In this document: positions 7,983-17,407 of the stretch, in pieces
Numbering within the stretch: position 1 is the first letter of the stretch
Layout of the letters: each line of letters starts with the position of its first letter
Translations under genes and position numbers: made by a program
Notes under the pieces: generated by a model
The model's input: only the letters and a program-made list of their open reading frames with translations
Database searches by the model: none
Told to the model about the DNA's origin: nothing
Source of the DNA: Rhodoferax sp. TH121
GTDB lineage: Bacteria; Pseudomonadota; Gammaproteobacteria; Burkholderiales; Burkholderiaceae_C
Length of the DNA stretch: 64,000 bases
Assembly (NCBI RefSeq): GCF_002251855.1
Contig: NZ_NOXW01000021.1
Span: 248,001-312,000 of the forward strand
Direction of reading: 5' to 3'

Positions 7983-10124
7983 TTAATCGTCAGCGTCGCT
8001 GTGCGGCGCTGGCGCCACGCGCGGCAGCGTGATGGTGACAGTGGTGCCTCCGCCCAAGGTGGAAACGACGCTCAGGCTGCCCCCTAGCGTGGACTTGACC
8101 AGGTTGTCCACGATGGACATGCCCAGGCCCGTGCCCCCGCTGCCAATGCGCGTGCTGAAGAAGGGCCTGAACATCTTCTCCAGCGTCTCGGGCGCAATGC
8201 CGCGGCCGTTGTCCTGGCAGACCAGGGTGGCCGAGTCGGCACTGGCGCTGGCCCGCAGCCACACGCTGCCCTGGGCCATGCCCTCGAAGGCGTGCAGGTA
8301 GGCGTTGTTCACCAGGTTGATGACCACTTGGCCCAGCGGCCCTGGGTAGCTGTCCATGTTGATGTCCTCTGGCACCTCCAGCGAGACCGTGTGGGCTTCG
8401 CGCTTGAGGCTGGGTGCCAGCGTGTGCAGCACCTCGCCCAGCACCTGGCGCAGGTCAAACTCGCGGCGCTGCTCGCTGGCTTGGTCGGCCGCCACCTGGC
8501 GAAAGTTTTTCAGCAGCGCTACGGCACGCTCCAGGTTGCGCATCAGCAAAGCGTTGCCCTCGCGCACCTGGGTGATGAACTCGGTCAGGGTGGAGCGGCG
8601 CAGCGTCCCTGCATCCAGCTGGGCCTGAAACTGCTTGGCCTGATCGGCCAGCGTGCTGGCTGTCATCAGGCTGTTGCCCATGGGGGTGCCCATTTCGTGC
8701 GAGACGCTGGCAATCAGCGTGCCCAGGGTGGCGCGCGCCTCGCTGCGGGTGGCTTCTTCCTGCATGCGCTGCTCCAGGGATGCATTGAGCTCACGGATGC
8801 GTTCCTCAGCTTCCTTGCGCTCGGTGATTTCGAGGTTGGTGCCACCCAGGACAAGCGGCTTGCCGTCTGCGTCGCGTTCCAGCAGTCGGGCTCGGGAGCC
8901 AATCCAGATCCAGTGGCCCCGCTTGTGGCGAATGCGGTACTCGTAGTCAAAGTGGGGGGTCTTGCCGGCATAGTGCTCTTCCAGTGCTGTGAAGAACCTG
9001 CTCAAGTCGTCCGGGTGCGTTAGTTCGAGCCACCGCGAGTACAAATCGGGCCCCAGCTCCTCGACGCTGTAGCCTGACATCAGGGCCCAGCGCTCGCTCG
9101 CCTGCAGTATCCGGGTGTTGTAGTTAAATTCCCACGTAACCACGCCGGTGCCGTCCATGATGTTCTGCAGGCGCTGCTGCTCCAGCGCCAGCGCCTCGCG
9201 CGCGCGGGAGGCGCGGTGCCGCGCGGACTCTATGCTGCGCCGGTAGCGCTGTGCCCGCCAAACGGCGGCCATGATCAGCCCGGTGAGCAGCAGGCCTGCG
9301 CCCAGCACATAGGGCGCGTAGCTGGAGGTCAGGTCGGCATAAAACGCAGAGCGTGGGTGCAGCACCACTTGCCAGGGACGGGTGGCGACGTCCAGCGCCA
9401 CCACAAAGTCGTTGTGCGCAGAAACGGCGCGAGGGGCGTGAGATTCGGCTCCCTCCGTTGCCGGGCCTATGCGGGTGTAGATCGCCTCACCCGTGGCGCG
9501 AGCTGCGCCCTCCAGGTCGTAGACCATGAGGTCCATGCCAACCAGGTTGGCGCGGTTGCCTGCATCGCGCAGCAGGGCGTGCAGGGGCACGATGGACTCT
9601 ACAAACCCCCTGTGGCGCACGATGGCGTCGGTGGTGGCGTCCCGTTCGTAAACGGGGGCAGCAATGGCGATCGCAGGGACCCCGGCACCATCGTGGCTGG
9701 GGCTGACCACCGCAAACACCGCGGATGCCACGGGCCGGCCAATCACGCGGGCCTGCTGTTCATGGGACGCCTCGCTGCCGCCGGCGGGCACCCAGCGAAT
9801 GGCTGAGAGCGTGTGCAAGTCGGCCATCACACGGCGGCTCAGCAAGTCCAGTTGCTTGCGCTGCACCTGGGGCTGGCTCTCCAGCACCAGACTGATGTTG
9901 TGGGCGGCCTCCACCGTTCGGTTCACGTCCAGCTCCAGCACATCTTGCACGGTGCGTGCGCTGGCCGTGTGGATGTTTTGCAGGCGCAGTGCCTCAGTCT
10001 GTCGCAAGCTGCCAAAGGCCAGCACACTGCACAGCGCACCAATGCCAAGCACCGCAGCCAGCACCGCGGCATCAGTCAGCGGCTTGCTGCCTGGGCTGTG
10101 CGGGGGAAGGGGCTCGGGCGCCAT
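7983..10124 (-). CDS. Membrane sensor histidine kinase (CHASE-PAS-HisKA-HATPase)
   Basis: Two-component sensor of 713 residues. An N-terminal membrane helix (about 18-40) leads to a periplasmic CHASE-type domain (about 60-255, with SAIRWVPAG), a second membrane helix (about 272-292), a PAS_3 domain with PAC (about 315-435), and a coiled linker. The HisKA box SVSHEMGTPMGN has the phospho-accepting His at about 476. The HATPase domain shows DNGRGIAPE and GSGGTGLGMSIVDNLV. No response regulator gene is adjacent, so its partner is unknown. CHASE domains bind small extracellular ligands, none of which can be named here. Confidence 0.9.
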   Translation of the reverse strand: MAPEPLPPHSPGSKPLTDAAVLAAVLGIGALCSVLAFGSLRQTEALRLQNIHTASARTVQDVLELDVNRTVEAAHNISLVLESQPQVQRKQLDLLSRRVMADLHTLSAIRWVPAGGSEASHEQQARVIGRPVASAVFAVVSPSHDGAGVPAIAIAAPVYERDATTDAIVRHRGFVESIVPLHALLRDAGNRANLVGMDLMVYDLEGAARATGEAIYTRIGPATEGAESHAPRAVSAHNDFVVALDVATRPWQVVLHPRSAFYADLTSSYAPYVLGAGLLLTGLIMAAVWRAQRYRRSIESARHRASRAREALALEQQRLQNIMDGTGVVTWEFNYNTRILQASERWALMSGYSVEELGPDLYSRWLELTHPDDLSRFFTALEEHYAGKTPHFDYEYRIRHKRGHWIWIGSRARLLERDADGKPLVLGGTNLEITERKEAEERIRELNASLEQRMQEEATRSEARATLGTLIASVSHEMGTPMGNSLMTASTLADQAKQFQAQLDAGTLRRSTLTEFITQVREGNALLMRNLERAVALLKNFRQVAADQASEQRREFDLRQVLGEVLHTLAPSLKREAHTVSLEVPEDINMDSYPGPLGQVVINLVNNAYLHAFEGMAQGSVWLRASASADSATLVCQDNGRGIAPETLEKMFRPFFSTRIGSGGTGLGMSIVDNLVKSTLGGSLSVVSTLGGGTTVTITLPRVAPAPHSDADD

Positions 10125-10184
10125 TTCTGCAGTGTAGTACCAGCCCGCTGGGCAGGGATAGCCTTGGGGTTTTGCGGGGCTGTG

Positions 10185-11054
10185 CTAGCCCTGCGCAACC
10201 GGGCGCGTGGCATCGCTGCACCATTCGCTCCAGCTGCCTGCAAACAGCGCGGTGCCACCCAGGCCCGCAATCTCCATCGCCAGCACGTTGGGTACGGCGC
10301 TTACACCGCTGCCGCAGTGGTGCACCACATCCTGCGGCTTGCGCTGGCCCAGCAAGGCTTCAAATTCAGCACGCAGCACCGCAGCGGGTTTGAACAGGCC
10401 GTCTGGCCCCAGGTTGCTGCTGAACACGCGGTTCAACGCACCGGGGATGTGGCCGGCCACCGGATCAATCGGCTCCAGTTCGCCACGGAAACGTGGTGCG
10501 CCACGCGCGTCGATGATGTGCTGGTGGTTCTGGCCCAGGTTGCGCAGCACGGTGCCCACACCCACCAGCGTCACCAGCGGGTCGCCCACAACAAACGTGC
10601 TGGCAGCACGGGGTGCCTCGGCGCCGCTCGCCACGGCACCGCCTGCCGCCTGCCAGGCCTGAAAGCCTCCGTCCAGCACCGCCACATTCGCATGTCCCAG
10701 CCACTTGAGCATCCACCACAGGCGGCCGCAGTAGTTGGCGCCCTGGCGGTCGTACACCACTACCTGGTCCGTGTTCTTTACGCCCACGCTGCCCAGCCAG
10801 GCAGCAAACTTGTCACGCGCGGGCAGGGGGTGGCGCCCACCCGAGGCAGCACCCGTCACCGCCGGGTCGCCCTTGGCGCTGAGGTTGTTGTCCAGGTGCG
10901 CATACAGTGCGCCAGCAATATGGCTCTCGGCATACTGCGCCGGGCCTTGCGCGGGCTGCATCAGGTCGCAACTGCAGTCAAAGACGACGGCAGGTGTGGC
11001 GCTGGCTTGCAGGGATTGGAGTTGGGCGACGGAGATGAGGGTGGTGTATGGCAT
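10185..11054 (-). CDS. Sulfurtransferase (thiosulfate / 3-mercaptopyruvate type)
   Basis: Two-domain rhodanese of 289 residues starting MPYTTLISVAQLQ; longer starts 6 or 33 codons upstream are possible. The inactive N-terminal rhodanese domain has VFDCSCDLM and YDRQGANYCGRLWWML. The C-terminal domain carries the active cysteine in HHCGSGVSAVPN, close to the CG(S/T)GV(T/S) loop of mercaptopyruvate sulfurtransferases rather than the CRxG loop of pure thiosulfate enzymes. It would move sulfane sulfur to cyanide or thiols in the cytoplasm. It stands alone between unrelated genes. Confidence 0.88.
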   Translation of the reverse strand: MPYTTLISVAQLQSLQASATPAVVFDCSCDLMQPAQGPAQYAESHIAGALYAHLDNNLSAKGDPAVTGAASGGRHPLPARDKFAAWLGSVGVKNTDQVVVYDRQGANYCGRLWWMLKWLGHANVAVLDGGFQAWQAAGGAVASGAEAPRAASTFVVGDPLVTLVGVGTVLRNLGQNHQHIIDARGAPRFRGELEPIDPVAGHIPGALNRVFSSNLGPDGLFKPAAVLRAEFEALLGQRKPQDVVHHCGSGVSAVPNVLAMEIAGLGGTALFAGSWSEWCSDATRPVAQG

Positions 11055-11283
11055 GGTGGTGTGATTATCCATTTGCGTCGGTGGCGTGGTTGGCGCGCGC
11101 AGGGTCATGTGGCGGATACCCGGTGGCTCATCAGCCCGCTGCGCGGCCAGCAAATCGACTACCGGGTACGCGCCACATGGCCCTGGGTGTGGGGCGATAT
11201 GAAGAGTATCTAGGTTGATGACCGGTATGCGGCTGAAGCAGAGTTACGCCACGTCGTGCAATCGCGCAGTACGATATGAAAGC

Positions 11284-11679
11284 ATGAACGCTGTCACATT
11301 AGCCGCTCTCATCGCAGTTGTCTCACTGGTGTTTCTGATTGCGCCTTTGATTTTTCAAAGTTCAGTCTTTTCAGGTGGCCCAACAAGAGGCGCGTCCCTA
11401 CTCATTCAAATGCTACCTGTCTCGCTGGTGGCCATCTATTTTGATTACGCTGAATCGCACTCGCGCATCCCCATATTCAGCTACGAGCGTCCCCACTATT
11501 CCTCGGTCATCGGCGCTGTTGCGTTGCTACAGTTTGTTGTAACAACAGCACTAGTTTGGAATAGTCCTTTTTCACAGCTCCGAAAGTTTATTTTTGTTTG
11601 TGCTGCGGTCGTTGGAGCAGCGGCATTTTCTTTCATCGCTGGCGGGGTTACGAGCTGTATGCATGGGAATTGCTTTTAG
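11284..11679 (+). CDS. Hypothetical small membrane protein
   Basis: About 131 residues from the ATG of MNAVTLAAL; an upstream ATG at 11220 is less convincing. Four hydrophobic stretches are visible: VTLAALIAVVSLVFLIAPLI, LLIQMLPVSLVAIYF, SSVIGAVALLQFVVTTALVW and FIFVCAAVVGAAAFSFIAGG, with a short C-terminal tail containing two Cys. The base composition is clearly more AT-rich than its neighbours, which hints at recent acquisition. No family is recognised and the flanking genes face the other way. Confidence 0.55.
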   Translation: MNAVTLAALIAVVSLVFLIAPLIFQSSVFSGGPTRGASLLIQMLPVSLVAIYFDYAESHSRIPIFSYERPHYSSVIGAVALLQFVVTTALVWNSPFSQLRKFIFVCAAVVGAAAFSFIAGGVTSCMHGNCF

Positions 11680-11713
11680 CTGTCTGACGAATTTCGGCAA
11701 TCCGTCAAACCCC

Positions 11714-12601
11714 TCAATGCTCTTCAGCCGGCGTATCCGGCATCGCCCGTGCCCGCAGCACGGTGGCCAGCACTCCGCTGACCACAATCACGGCAATGCC
11801 CAGCCAGCCCATGGGCGCGATCTTGTCGCCGAATAGCAGCAGGCTGAACAGGGCGGCAAACACGATGCCGGAGTACTGCATGCTGGCCACCACCAGGGTG
11901 GCGCCCTTGCGGTAGGCGCGGGTCATGCACCACTGGCCCAACGAGGCCAGAATGCCGATGGGGATGACCCACAGTGCGTCTTGCGTGCGCACCTCGGACC
12001 AGGGTGTGATGTCGGTGAACAGCACACCAATGCCGCCGACGATGGCGGTGCCGACCGAGAAGTAAAACACCGTGCGCTCCTCGGGCTCGCCGACCTTGCC
12101 CAGCGCGGTGACCTGCATGTAGGCCAGCGCCGCGCCCATGCCCGATAGCAGACCGATGACGCCGGCAAACAGCTGGTTCTGGTCGATGGTGGGGCGCAAG
12201 GTCATGACCACGCCCGCAAAGCCCAGCAGCACGGTGCCCAAGAGCGGCCCTTGTTTTTGGGCGTCGCCGTAGAGCAGGGCGCCGCCCACAATGAAGGCGG
12301 CGACCCACACGCCGCTCATGTAGTTGAGTGTCATGGCGGTGGCCAGGGGCAGGTGGGCGATGGCGTAAAACCAGGAGCCCAGCGACAACACGCCGATAGT
12401 GCTGCGCCACACGTGCATCATGGGCACGGGCGTGCTGAGCGTGGCACCGCGGGCGCGCACCACGATGGCCATGAACACCATGCTTACCAAGCCACGGTAA
12501 AACACCAGCTCAAAGGTGCCAAAGCTGTTGGACGCGTACTTGATGCCCACGGCCATCAGCGCAAACCAGAACGAGGCCAAAACCATCCACAAGGCTTGCA
12601 T
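11714..12601 (-). CDS. DMT superfamily EamA permease
   Basis: Drug/metabolite transporter of 295 residues with ten predicted membrane helices in two EamA repeats, full length for the family. The N-terminal helix WMVLASFWFALMAVGIKYAS and the second-repeat YRKGATLVVASMQYSGIVFAALFS segment are typical. Such permeases usually export amino acids or metabolites, or take up nucleotides; the substrate cannot be inferred. It lies 78 bases beyond, in the same direction as, the Rieske oxygenase, with one repeat copy between them. Confidence 0.88.
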   Translation of the reverse strand: MQALWMVLASFWFALMAVGIKYASNSFGTFELVFYRGLVSMVFMAIVVRARGATLSTPVPMMHVWRSTIGVLSLGSWFYAIAHLPLATAMTLNYMSGVWVAAFIVGGALLYGDAQKQGPLLGTVLLGFAGVVMTLRPTIDQNQLFAGVIGLLSGMGAALAYMQVTALGKVGEPEERTVFYFSVGTAIVGGIGVLFTDITPWSEVRTQDALWVIPIGILASLGQWCMTRAYRKGATLVVASMQYSGIVFAALFSLLLFGDKIAPMGWLGIAVIVVSGVLATVLRARAMPDTPAEEH

Positions 12602-12613
12602 CGGTGTTTAGTA

Positions 12614-12670
12614 TTCAAATAGGGCGCTAGCCCGCACAGATATTGCGCGAGCAGCTATAAAAACAATAGT
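12614..12670 (+). repeat. Interspersed repeat copy 3 (between EamA and oxygenase genes)
   Basis: TCAAATAGGGCGCTAGCCC, then TTGCGCGAGCAGCTATAAA and CAATAGT. Contains the mini-palindrome GGGC-GCTA-GCCC. Plus-strand orientation, although both flanking genes are on the minus strand. Confidence 0.75.
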
Positions 12671-12679
12671 GGTCTGGGC

Positions 12680-13855
12680 TCAGGCAGTCAGGCCCGAGAG
12701 GTCTACCTTGCCGCGGTACCACTCGTGGAAGTGCTGCATGCCGTCTTCCATGGGGCTTTGGTACGGGCCGACTTCGTTGTCGCCACGGTCGTACAGGGCG
12801 CGGCGTCCGGCGTCCATGCGCTCGCCGATCTCGTCGTCCTCGATGCAGGTTTCCATGTAGGCGGCCTGTTGGGCTTCCACAAACTCGCGCTCGAAGGCGG
12901 CAATTTCTTCGGGGTAGTAGAACTCCACCATGTTCATGGTTTTGTTCACGCCCATGGGAAACAGGGTGGACACGGTCAGCACATGCGGGTACCACTCCAC
13001 CATGATGTGGGGGTAGTAGGTGAGCCAGATGGCACCGTACTGCGGGGGCACGTTGTTGCGGTAGCCCAGCAAGGCCTTGTGCCAGCGCTCGTAGGTCGGG
13101 CTGCCGGCCTTGCCCAGGCGGTTGGCCACGCCCACGGTTTGCACTGAGTAGTTTTCCTTGAACTCCCAGCGCAGGTCATCACAGGTCACAAACTGGCCCA
13201 GCCCGGGGTGGAAGGGGCCTACGTGGTAGTCCTCCAGATAGACCTCGATGAAGGTCTTCCAGTTGTAGTTGCACGCGTGCATCTCCACTTTGTCGCGCAC
13301 ATAGCCCTCAAAGCTCAGGTCGGCGCGCGGGCCCATGTTCGCCAGCTGGGCGGCCACGTCCACGCCACCTTGGGCGCGGGTGTCTTCGAACAGCAGGCCG
13401 TTCCATTCCTGCAGCTTGTAGTTGTTGAGGTTCAGGCACGGGTCGTGGGCGAAGTGGGGGGCACCGATCAGCGTGCCGCTTTGGCTGCCGTTCTGCCCGG
13501 CGTGGGCGCCGCTGTACGTCCAGCGGTGCAGCGGGCAGACGATGTTGCCGCTTTGCACCTGGCTGCCCTTGTGCGTGAGCGAGCCGCTGCCCTTGAGCAT
13601 GATGGCCTGGCGGTGGCGGCAGACGTTGGAGATGAGTTCAATGCCACCGGCATTGCGCACCAGCGCGCGGCCCTCGTTTTCTTGGGGCAGGGCGTAGTAG
13701 TCCCCCACGTTGGGGACGCTCAAAGAGTGCCCCACGTAGCGGGGCCCTTGCTGGAAGATACTTTGCATTTCAAGCGCGTAGAGCGCCGGGTCAAAGTAGC
13801 TCGAAACTGGTAGTTGGCTATTCGCCTGCTGCAGTTGAAGACTTAAATCAGACAT
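12680..13855 (-). CDS. Rieske non-haem iron oxygenase, alpha subunit
   Basis: Aromatic ring-hydroxylating dioxygenase-like catalytic subunit, 391 residues. The Rieske [2Fe-2S] ligands are visible as CRH at residues 79-81 and CPLH at 107-110. The mononuclear iron site is NWKTFIEVYLEDYHVGPFHPGL-like, with His211 and His216 following Asp209. The active-site domain fills the rest. Genes for a beta subunit, ferredoxin or reductase are not nearby, so an alpha-only enzyme of the demethylase/choline-oxygenase-like branch served by a distant reductase is plausible. Substrate unknown. Confidence 0.85.
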   Translation of the reverse strand: MSDLSLQLQQANSQLPVSSYFDPALYALEMQSIFQQGPRYVGHSLSVPNVGDYYALPQENEGRALVRNAGGIELISNVCRHRQAIMLKGSGSLTHKGSQVQSGNIVCPLHRWTYSGAHAGQNGSQSGTLIGAPHFAHDPCLNLNNYKLQEWNGLLFEDTRAQGGVDVAAQLANMGPRADLSFEGYVRDKVEMHACNYNWKTFIEVYLEDYHVGPFHPGLGQFVTCDDLRWEFKENYSVQTVGVANRLGKAGSPTYERWHKALLGYRNNVPPQYGAIWLTYYPHIMVEWYPHVLTVSTLFPMGVNKTMNMVEFYYPEEIAAFEREFVEAQQAAYMETCIEDDEIGERMDAGRRALYDRGDNEVGPYQSPMEDGMQHFHEWYRGKVDLSGLTA

Positions 13856-14043
13856 GGGTGACCTGACCTAAAGACTCCCCACAGGGGGATGCACCAAAGT
13901 GCGCGGTAAATGGGAGCCGTCCATCCCAGAAGCGGGAGGCCGGAAGCGGGACGGGCGATTGTACCTGCTTGGGGGCATCTGCCTAGGTCGGAGCACCGGG
14001 GCTTGGGCCTAAAATCGCGGTTTGCTTTTTGAACCACCCTCCC

Positions 14044-14286
14044 ATGCCCAAGGCCAGCGCTCCGTCCCCCAGCACCCCCCCCATGCCCGCCACTTACGAA
14101 GCGGCCATGCAGGAGCTTGAAGGCCTGGTGGGCCGCCTGGAGTCGGGCGACCTGCCCCTGGACCAGTTACTGGGCGGTTACCAGCGCGGTGCGGCCTTGT
14201 TGCAGTTTTGCCGCGAGCAGCTGCAGGCGGTGGAAGAACAAATCAAGGTGCTGGACGACGGCGCCCTCAAACCCTGGAAAGCCTGA
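14044..14286 (+). CDS. xseB: Exodeoxyribonuclease VII small subunit
   Basis: XseB forms a complex with the XseA nuclease and degrades single-stranded DNA. The 80-residue chain has the diagnostic helical core [26 protein letters not shown] and the [15 protein letters not shown] segment. The N-terminal 20 residues are a Pro/Ser-rich extension; the ATG at 14044 is preferred over an in-frame TTG five codons upstream. Its stop overlaps the ispA start by one base, and xseB-ispA-dxs is a common operon order in proteobacteria. Confidence 0.93.
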   Translation: MPKASAPSPSTPPMPATYEAAMQELEGLVGRLESGDLPLDQLLGGYQRGAALLQFCREQLQAVEEQIKVLDDGALKPWKA

Positions 14287-15239
14287 TGCACGCCGTTGTT
14301 GCCCCCCAAGCTCTGGCTCCTTTTGACTTGGAGAGCTGGAGCCGCGAACGCCTGAACCAGGTCGAGCGCGCGCTGGAAAGCTGGATCACTCCCGATGCGC
14401 CCCAGGGCGTGGACCACGGCGCGCCGGCTGCGCTGGTGGAAGCCATGCGCTACGCCGTGCTGGACGGCGGCAAGCGCCTGCGCCCGCTGCTGGTGCTGGC
14501 TGCCCACGAGGCGGTGGCTGCCGAGGGTCACGGCTGCCCGGCCGCTGCGCTGCGCGCGGCCTGTGCAGTGGAGCTGATCCACGCCTATTCGCTGGTGCAC
14601 GACGACATGCCCTGCATGGACAACGACGTGCTGCGCCGCGGCAAGCCCACGGTGCATGTGCAGTTTGGCGAGGCCAGTGCCTTGCTGGCGGGCGATGCTT
14701 TGCAAGCCCTGGCCTTCGAGTTTTTGACGCCCCAGGACGATTCGGTGCCCTGCACCACGCAGGCCAAACTCTGTGGCCTGTTGGCGCGTGCGGCGGGTAG
14801 CTCCGGCATGGCCGGTGGCCAGGCGATTGACCTGGCCAGCGTGGGCCTGCCGCTCACCGAAAACCAGCTGCGCGAGATGCACCAGCTCAAGACCGGCGCG
14901 CTGTTACAAGGCAGCGTGCTGATGGGGGCCCACTGCGCAAGTCCCTCGGCCCAGGCGCTCAAGGGCCTGGAGGCGTATGGCGCAGCGATTGGCTTGGCTT
15001 TCCAGGTGGTGGATGACATTCTGGATGTGACGGCCGACTCGGCCACGCTGGGCAAGACCGCCGGCAAAGACGCTGACAACGACAAGCCGACCTATGTGTC
15101 GCTGATGGGCTTGGAGGCAAGCCAGGCCTACGCCACGCAGCTGCTGCAGCAGGCGCTGGATGCGCTGCAGGCCAGTGGCTTGGCAGACACCCGCGCCCTG
15201 CAGGCCCTGGCTGGCATGGTGGTGCACCGCGCCAGCTAG
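14286..15239 (+). CDS. ispA: Farnesyl diphosphate synthase (polyprenyl synthetase)
   Basis: Condenses isopentenyl with dimethylallyl/geranyl diphosphate to farnesyl diphosphate in the cytoplasm; 317 residues. First Asp-rich motif HDDMPCMDND (Asp106, Asp107), preceded by the GGKRLRPLL substrate loop; second motif VVDDILDVT near 245; and the KTAGKDADNDKPTYV segment typical of bacterial IspA. The chosen ATG overlaps the xseB stop (TGATG). The dxs gene follows after 68 bases that hold a repeat copy, and together the pair supplies isoprenoid precursors for quinones and undecaprenyl phosphate. Confidence 0.95.
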   Translation: MHAVVAPQALAPFDLESWSRERLNQVERALESWITPDAPQGVDHGAPAALVEAMRYAVLDGGKRLRPLLVLAAHEAVAAEGHGCPAAALRAACAVELIHAYSLVHDDMPCMDNDVLRRGKPTVHVQFGEASALLAGDALQALAFEFLTPQDDSVPCTTQAKLCGLLARAAGSSGMAGGQAIDLASVGLPLTENQLREMHQLKTGALLQGSVLMGAHCASPSAQALKGLEAYGAAIGLAFQVVDDILDVTADSATLGKTAGKDADNDKPTYVSLMGLEASQAYATQLLQQALDALQASGLADTRALQALAGMVVHRAS

Positions 15240-15248
15240 ATTTTTAGA

Positions 15249-15307
15249 GCCAAATAGGCCTCTAGCCCCCGAATAATATGCGCAAGCAGCTACTAAAAAG
15301 ATAGCAA
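15249..15307 (+). repeat. Interspersed repeat copy 4 (ispA-dxs spacer)
   Basis: One of the cleanest copies: GCCAAATAGGCCTCTAGCCC, then TATGCGCAAGCAGCTACT, then AAAAAGATAGCAA. It ends immediately before the dxs start codon, leaving no recognisable ribosome-binding site for dxs. Confidence 0.85.
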
Positions 15308-17203
15308 ATGCCCTCTACCAATCTGCCCCCTTCGTCCTTGCTGTCCACCATTGACGACCCCGCAGCCTTGCGCCAGCTGCCGCGTGCGCATCTGCGCGCC
15401 CTGGCCGATGAGCTGCGCACCTACCTGCTCAACAGCGTGGCCAAGACCGGCGGGCACCTGAGCTCCAACCTGGGCACGGTGGAACTGACTGTGGCGCTGC
15501 ACTATGTCTTCAACACGCCCGAAGACCGCGTGGTCTGGGATGTGGGCCACCAAACTTATCCGCACAAAATTTTGACCGGACGGCGCGACCGCATGCACAG
15601 CCTGCGCCAGTTTGGGGGCCTGTCGGGATTCCCGCGCCGTGACGAGAGCGAGTACGACACCTTTGGTACCGCGCACTCCAGCACCTCCATCTCGGCCGCG
15701 CTGGGTATGGCACTGGCCGCGCGCATCAAAGGCGAAGACCGCTACTCGGTGGCGGTGATTGGCGACGGCGCCATGACTGCAGGCATGGCCTTTGAGGCGC
15801 TGAACAACGCGGGTGTGGAAGACTGCAAGCTGCTGGTCATCCTCAACGACAACGATATGTCCATCAGCCCGCCCGTGGGCGCGCTGAACCGCTACCTGGC
15901 GCAGCTGATGAGCGGCCAGTTTTATGCCGCCGCCAAGAATGTGGGCAAGACCGTGCTCAAGGGGGCGCCGCCCCTGTTTGCATTGGCCAAACGCATTGAA
16001 GAGCAGGCCAAGGGCATGGTGGTGCCAGCCACGTTGTTCGAGAAGTTCGGCTTCAACTACATCGGCCCCATCGACGGCCACGACCTCGATTCGCTGATTC
16101 CCACGCTGGAGAACATCAAGCATTTGAAGGGCCCGCAGTTTCTGCACGTGGTCACCAAAAAAGGCCAGGGCTACCAGTTGGCCGAAGCTGACCCCGTGGC
16201 CTACCACGGCCCCGGCAAGTTCGACCCGGCGGTGGGGCTGGTCAAGTCCACTGCACCCGCCAAGCAAACCTTCACCCAGGTGTTTGGCCAGTGGCTGTGC
16301 GACATGGCTGCGGCCGACGAGCGCTTGGTTGGCATCACGCCCGCCATGCGCGAAGGCTCCGGCATGGTGGAGTTTGAGAAACGTTTCCCGGCGCGCTACT
16401 TTGACGTGGGCATTGCCGAGCAACACGCCGTCACCTTTGCCGGTGGCCTGGCCTGCGAGGGGCTCAAGCCCGTGGTGGCGATTTACTCCACCTTCCTGCA
16501 GCGCGCCTACGACCAGCTGATCCACGACGTGGCACTGCAAAACCTGCCCGTGGTGTTTGCGCTGGACCGCGCTGGTCTGGTGGGTGCCGATGGTGCCACC
16601 CATGCAGGTGTGTACGACATTCCCTTTCTGCGTTGTATCCCCAATGTCAGCATCGCCTGCCCGGCCGACGAGAACGAGTGCCGCCAGTTGTTGAGCACCG
16701 CGTTTGCACAGAACCACCCGGTGGCCGTGCGTTACCCGCGTGGCAGCGGTGCGGGTGTGGCGGTGCAGAGCAGCCTGGAAGGCCTGCCCTTTGGCAAAGG
16801 CGAAATCCGCCGCCAAGGGCAGGGCATTGCCATCCTCGCCTTCGGCACGCTGCTGCAGCCTGCGCTGGTGGCGGCTGAGGTACTGGGCGCCACGGTGGTG
16901 AACATGCGCTGGGCCAAACCGCTAGACACCGAGCTGCTTCTGCAAGTGGCGCGCAAGCACCAGGCGCTGGTCACAGTGGAAGAGGGCGCCACCTTGGGCG
17001 GGGCAGGCAGTGCGGTGCTCGAAGCCCTGCAGGCAGCGACACTGGAGCTGCCGGTGTTGCAACTGGGCTTGGCCGACGTGTTCACCGAACATGGCGACCC
17101 TGCCCATTTGTTGCAACTGCAGGGGCTGGATGCGCAAGGTATTCAGGCCTCCATCACGCAGCGTTTTGGTGCATTGTTGGCACCGGCGGCGCGCGCTGCG
17201 TAA
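15308..17203 (+). CDS. dxs: 1-deoxy-D-xylulose-5-phosphate synthase
   Basis: First enzyme of the MEP isoprenoid pathway: thiamine-diphosphate-dependent condensation of pyruvate and glyceraldehyde 3-phosphate; 631 residues, full length. The N-terminal region has the [17 protein letters not shown] and [16 protein letters not shown] signatures, the ThDP motif [18 protein letters not shown], the transketolase pyrimidine domain with [15 protein letters not shown], and [15 protein letters not shown]. The C-terminal transketolase domain ends near LLAPAARAA. The initiation region is odd: an interspersed repeat abuts the ATG and no purine-rich site is present. Confidence 0.96.
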   Translation: MPSTNLPPSSLLSTIDDPAALRQLPRAHLRALADELRTYLLNSVAKTGGHLSSNLGTVELTVALHYVFNTPEDRVVWDVGHQTYPHKILTGRRDRMHSLRQFGGLSGFPRRDESEYDTFGTAHSSTSISAALGMALAARIKGEDRYSVAVIGDGAMTAGMAFEALNNAGVEDCKLLVILNDNDMSISPPVGALNRYLAQLMSGQFYAAAKNVGKTVLKGAPPLFALAKRIEEQAKGMVVPATLFEKFGFNYIGPIDGHDLDSLIPTLENIKHLKGPQFLHVVTKKGQGYQLAEADPVAYHGPGKFDPAVGLVKSTAPAKQTFTQVFGQWLCDMAAADERLVGITPAMREGSGMVEFEKRFPARYFDVGIAEQHAVTFAGGLACEGLKPVVAIYSTFLQRAYDQLIHDVALQNLPVVFALDRAGLVGADGATHAGVYDIPFLRCIPNVSIACPADENECRQLLSTAFAQNHPVAVRYPRGSGAGVAVQSSLEGLPFGKGEIRRQGQGIAILAFGTLLQPALVAAEVLGATVVNMRWAKPLDTELLLQVARKHQALVTVEEGATLGGAGSAVLEALQAATLELPVLQLGLADVFTEHGDPAHLLQLQGLDAQGIQASITQRFGALLAPAARAA

Positions 17204-17223
17204 GCCACAAGTCAGTTAAGAAA

Positions 17224-17242
17224 CCAGCGCGCCCTGCGCTGG
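17224..17242 (+). terminator. Hairpin after dxs
   Basis: CCAGCGC and GCGCTGG arms with a five-base loop, 21 bases after the dxs stop. No T-run follows, so intrinsic termination is uncertain. The remaining spacer up to the TRAP receptor gene shows no further gene. Confidence 0.35.
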
Positions 17243-17407
17243 CTTGCAGAATCCTGAAGGGCTATGCAATCGCTCCATGTGTCGAGGGAAAACCCCCACA
17301 AAAGCCCCCATGTGCGTTCCTACAATCGCGCTTGACTACTACAGTCCTTGCGCCTTGGGAGAGCTGGGTCGCAAGATGGTTACAACACAATTACCGGAGT
17401 ACACCGA

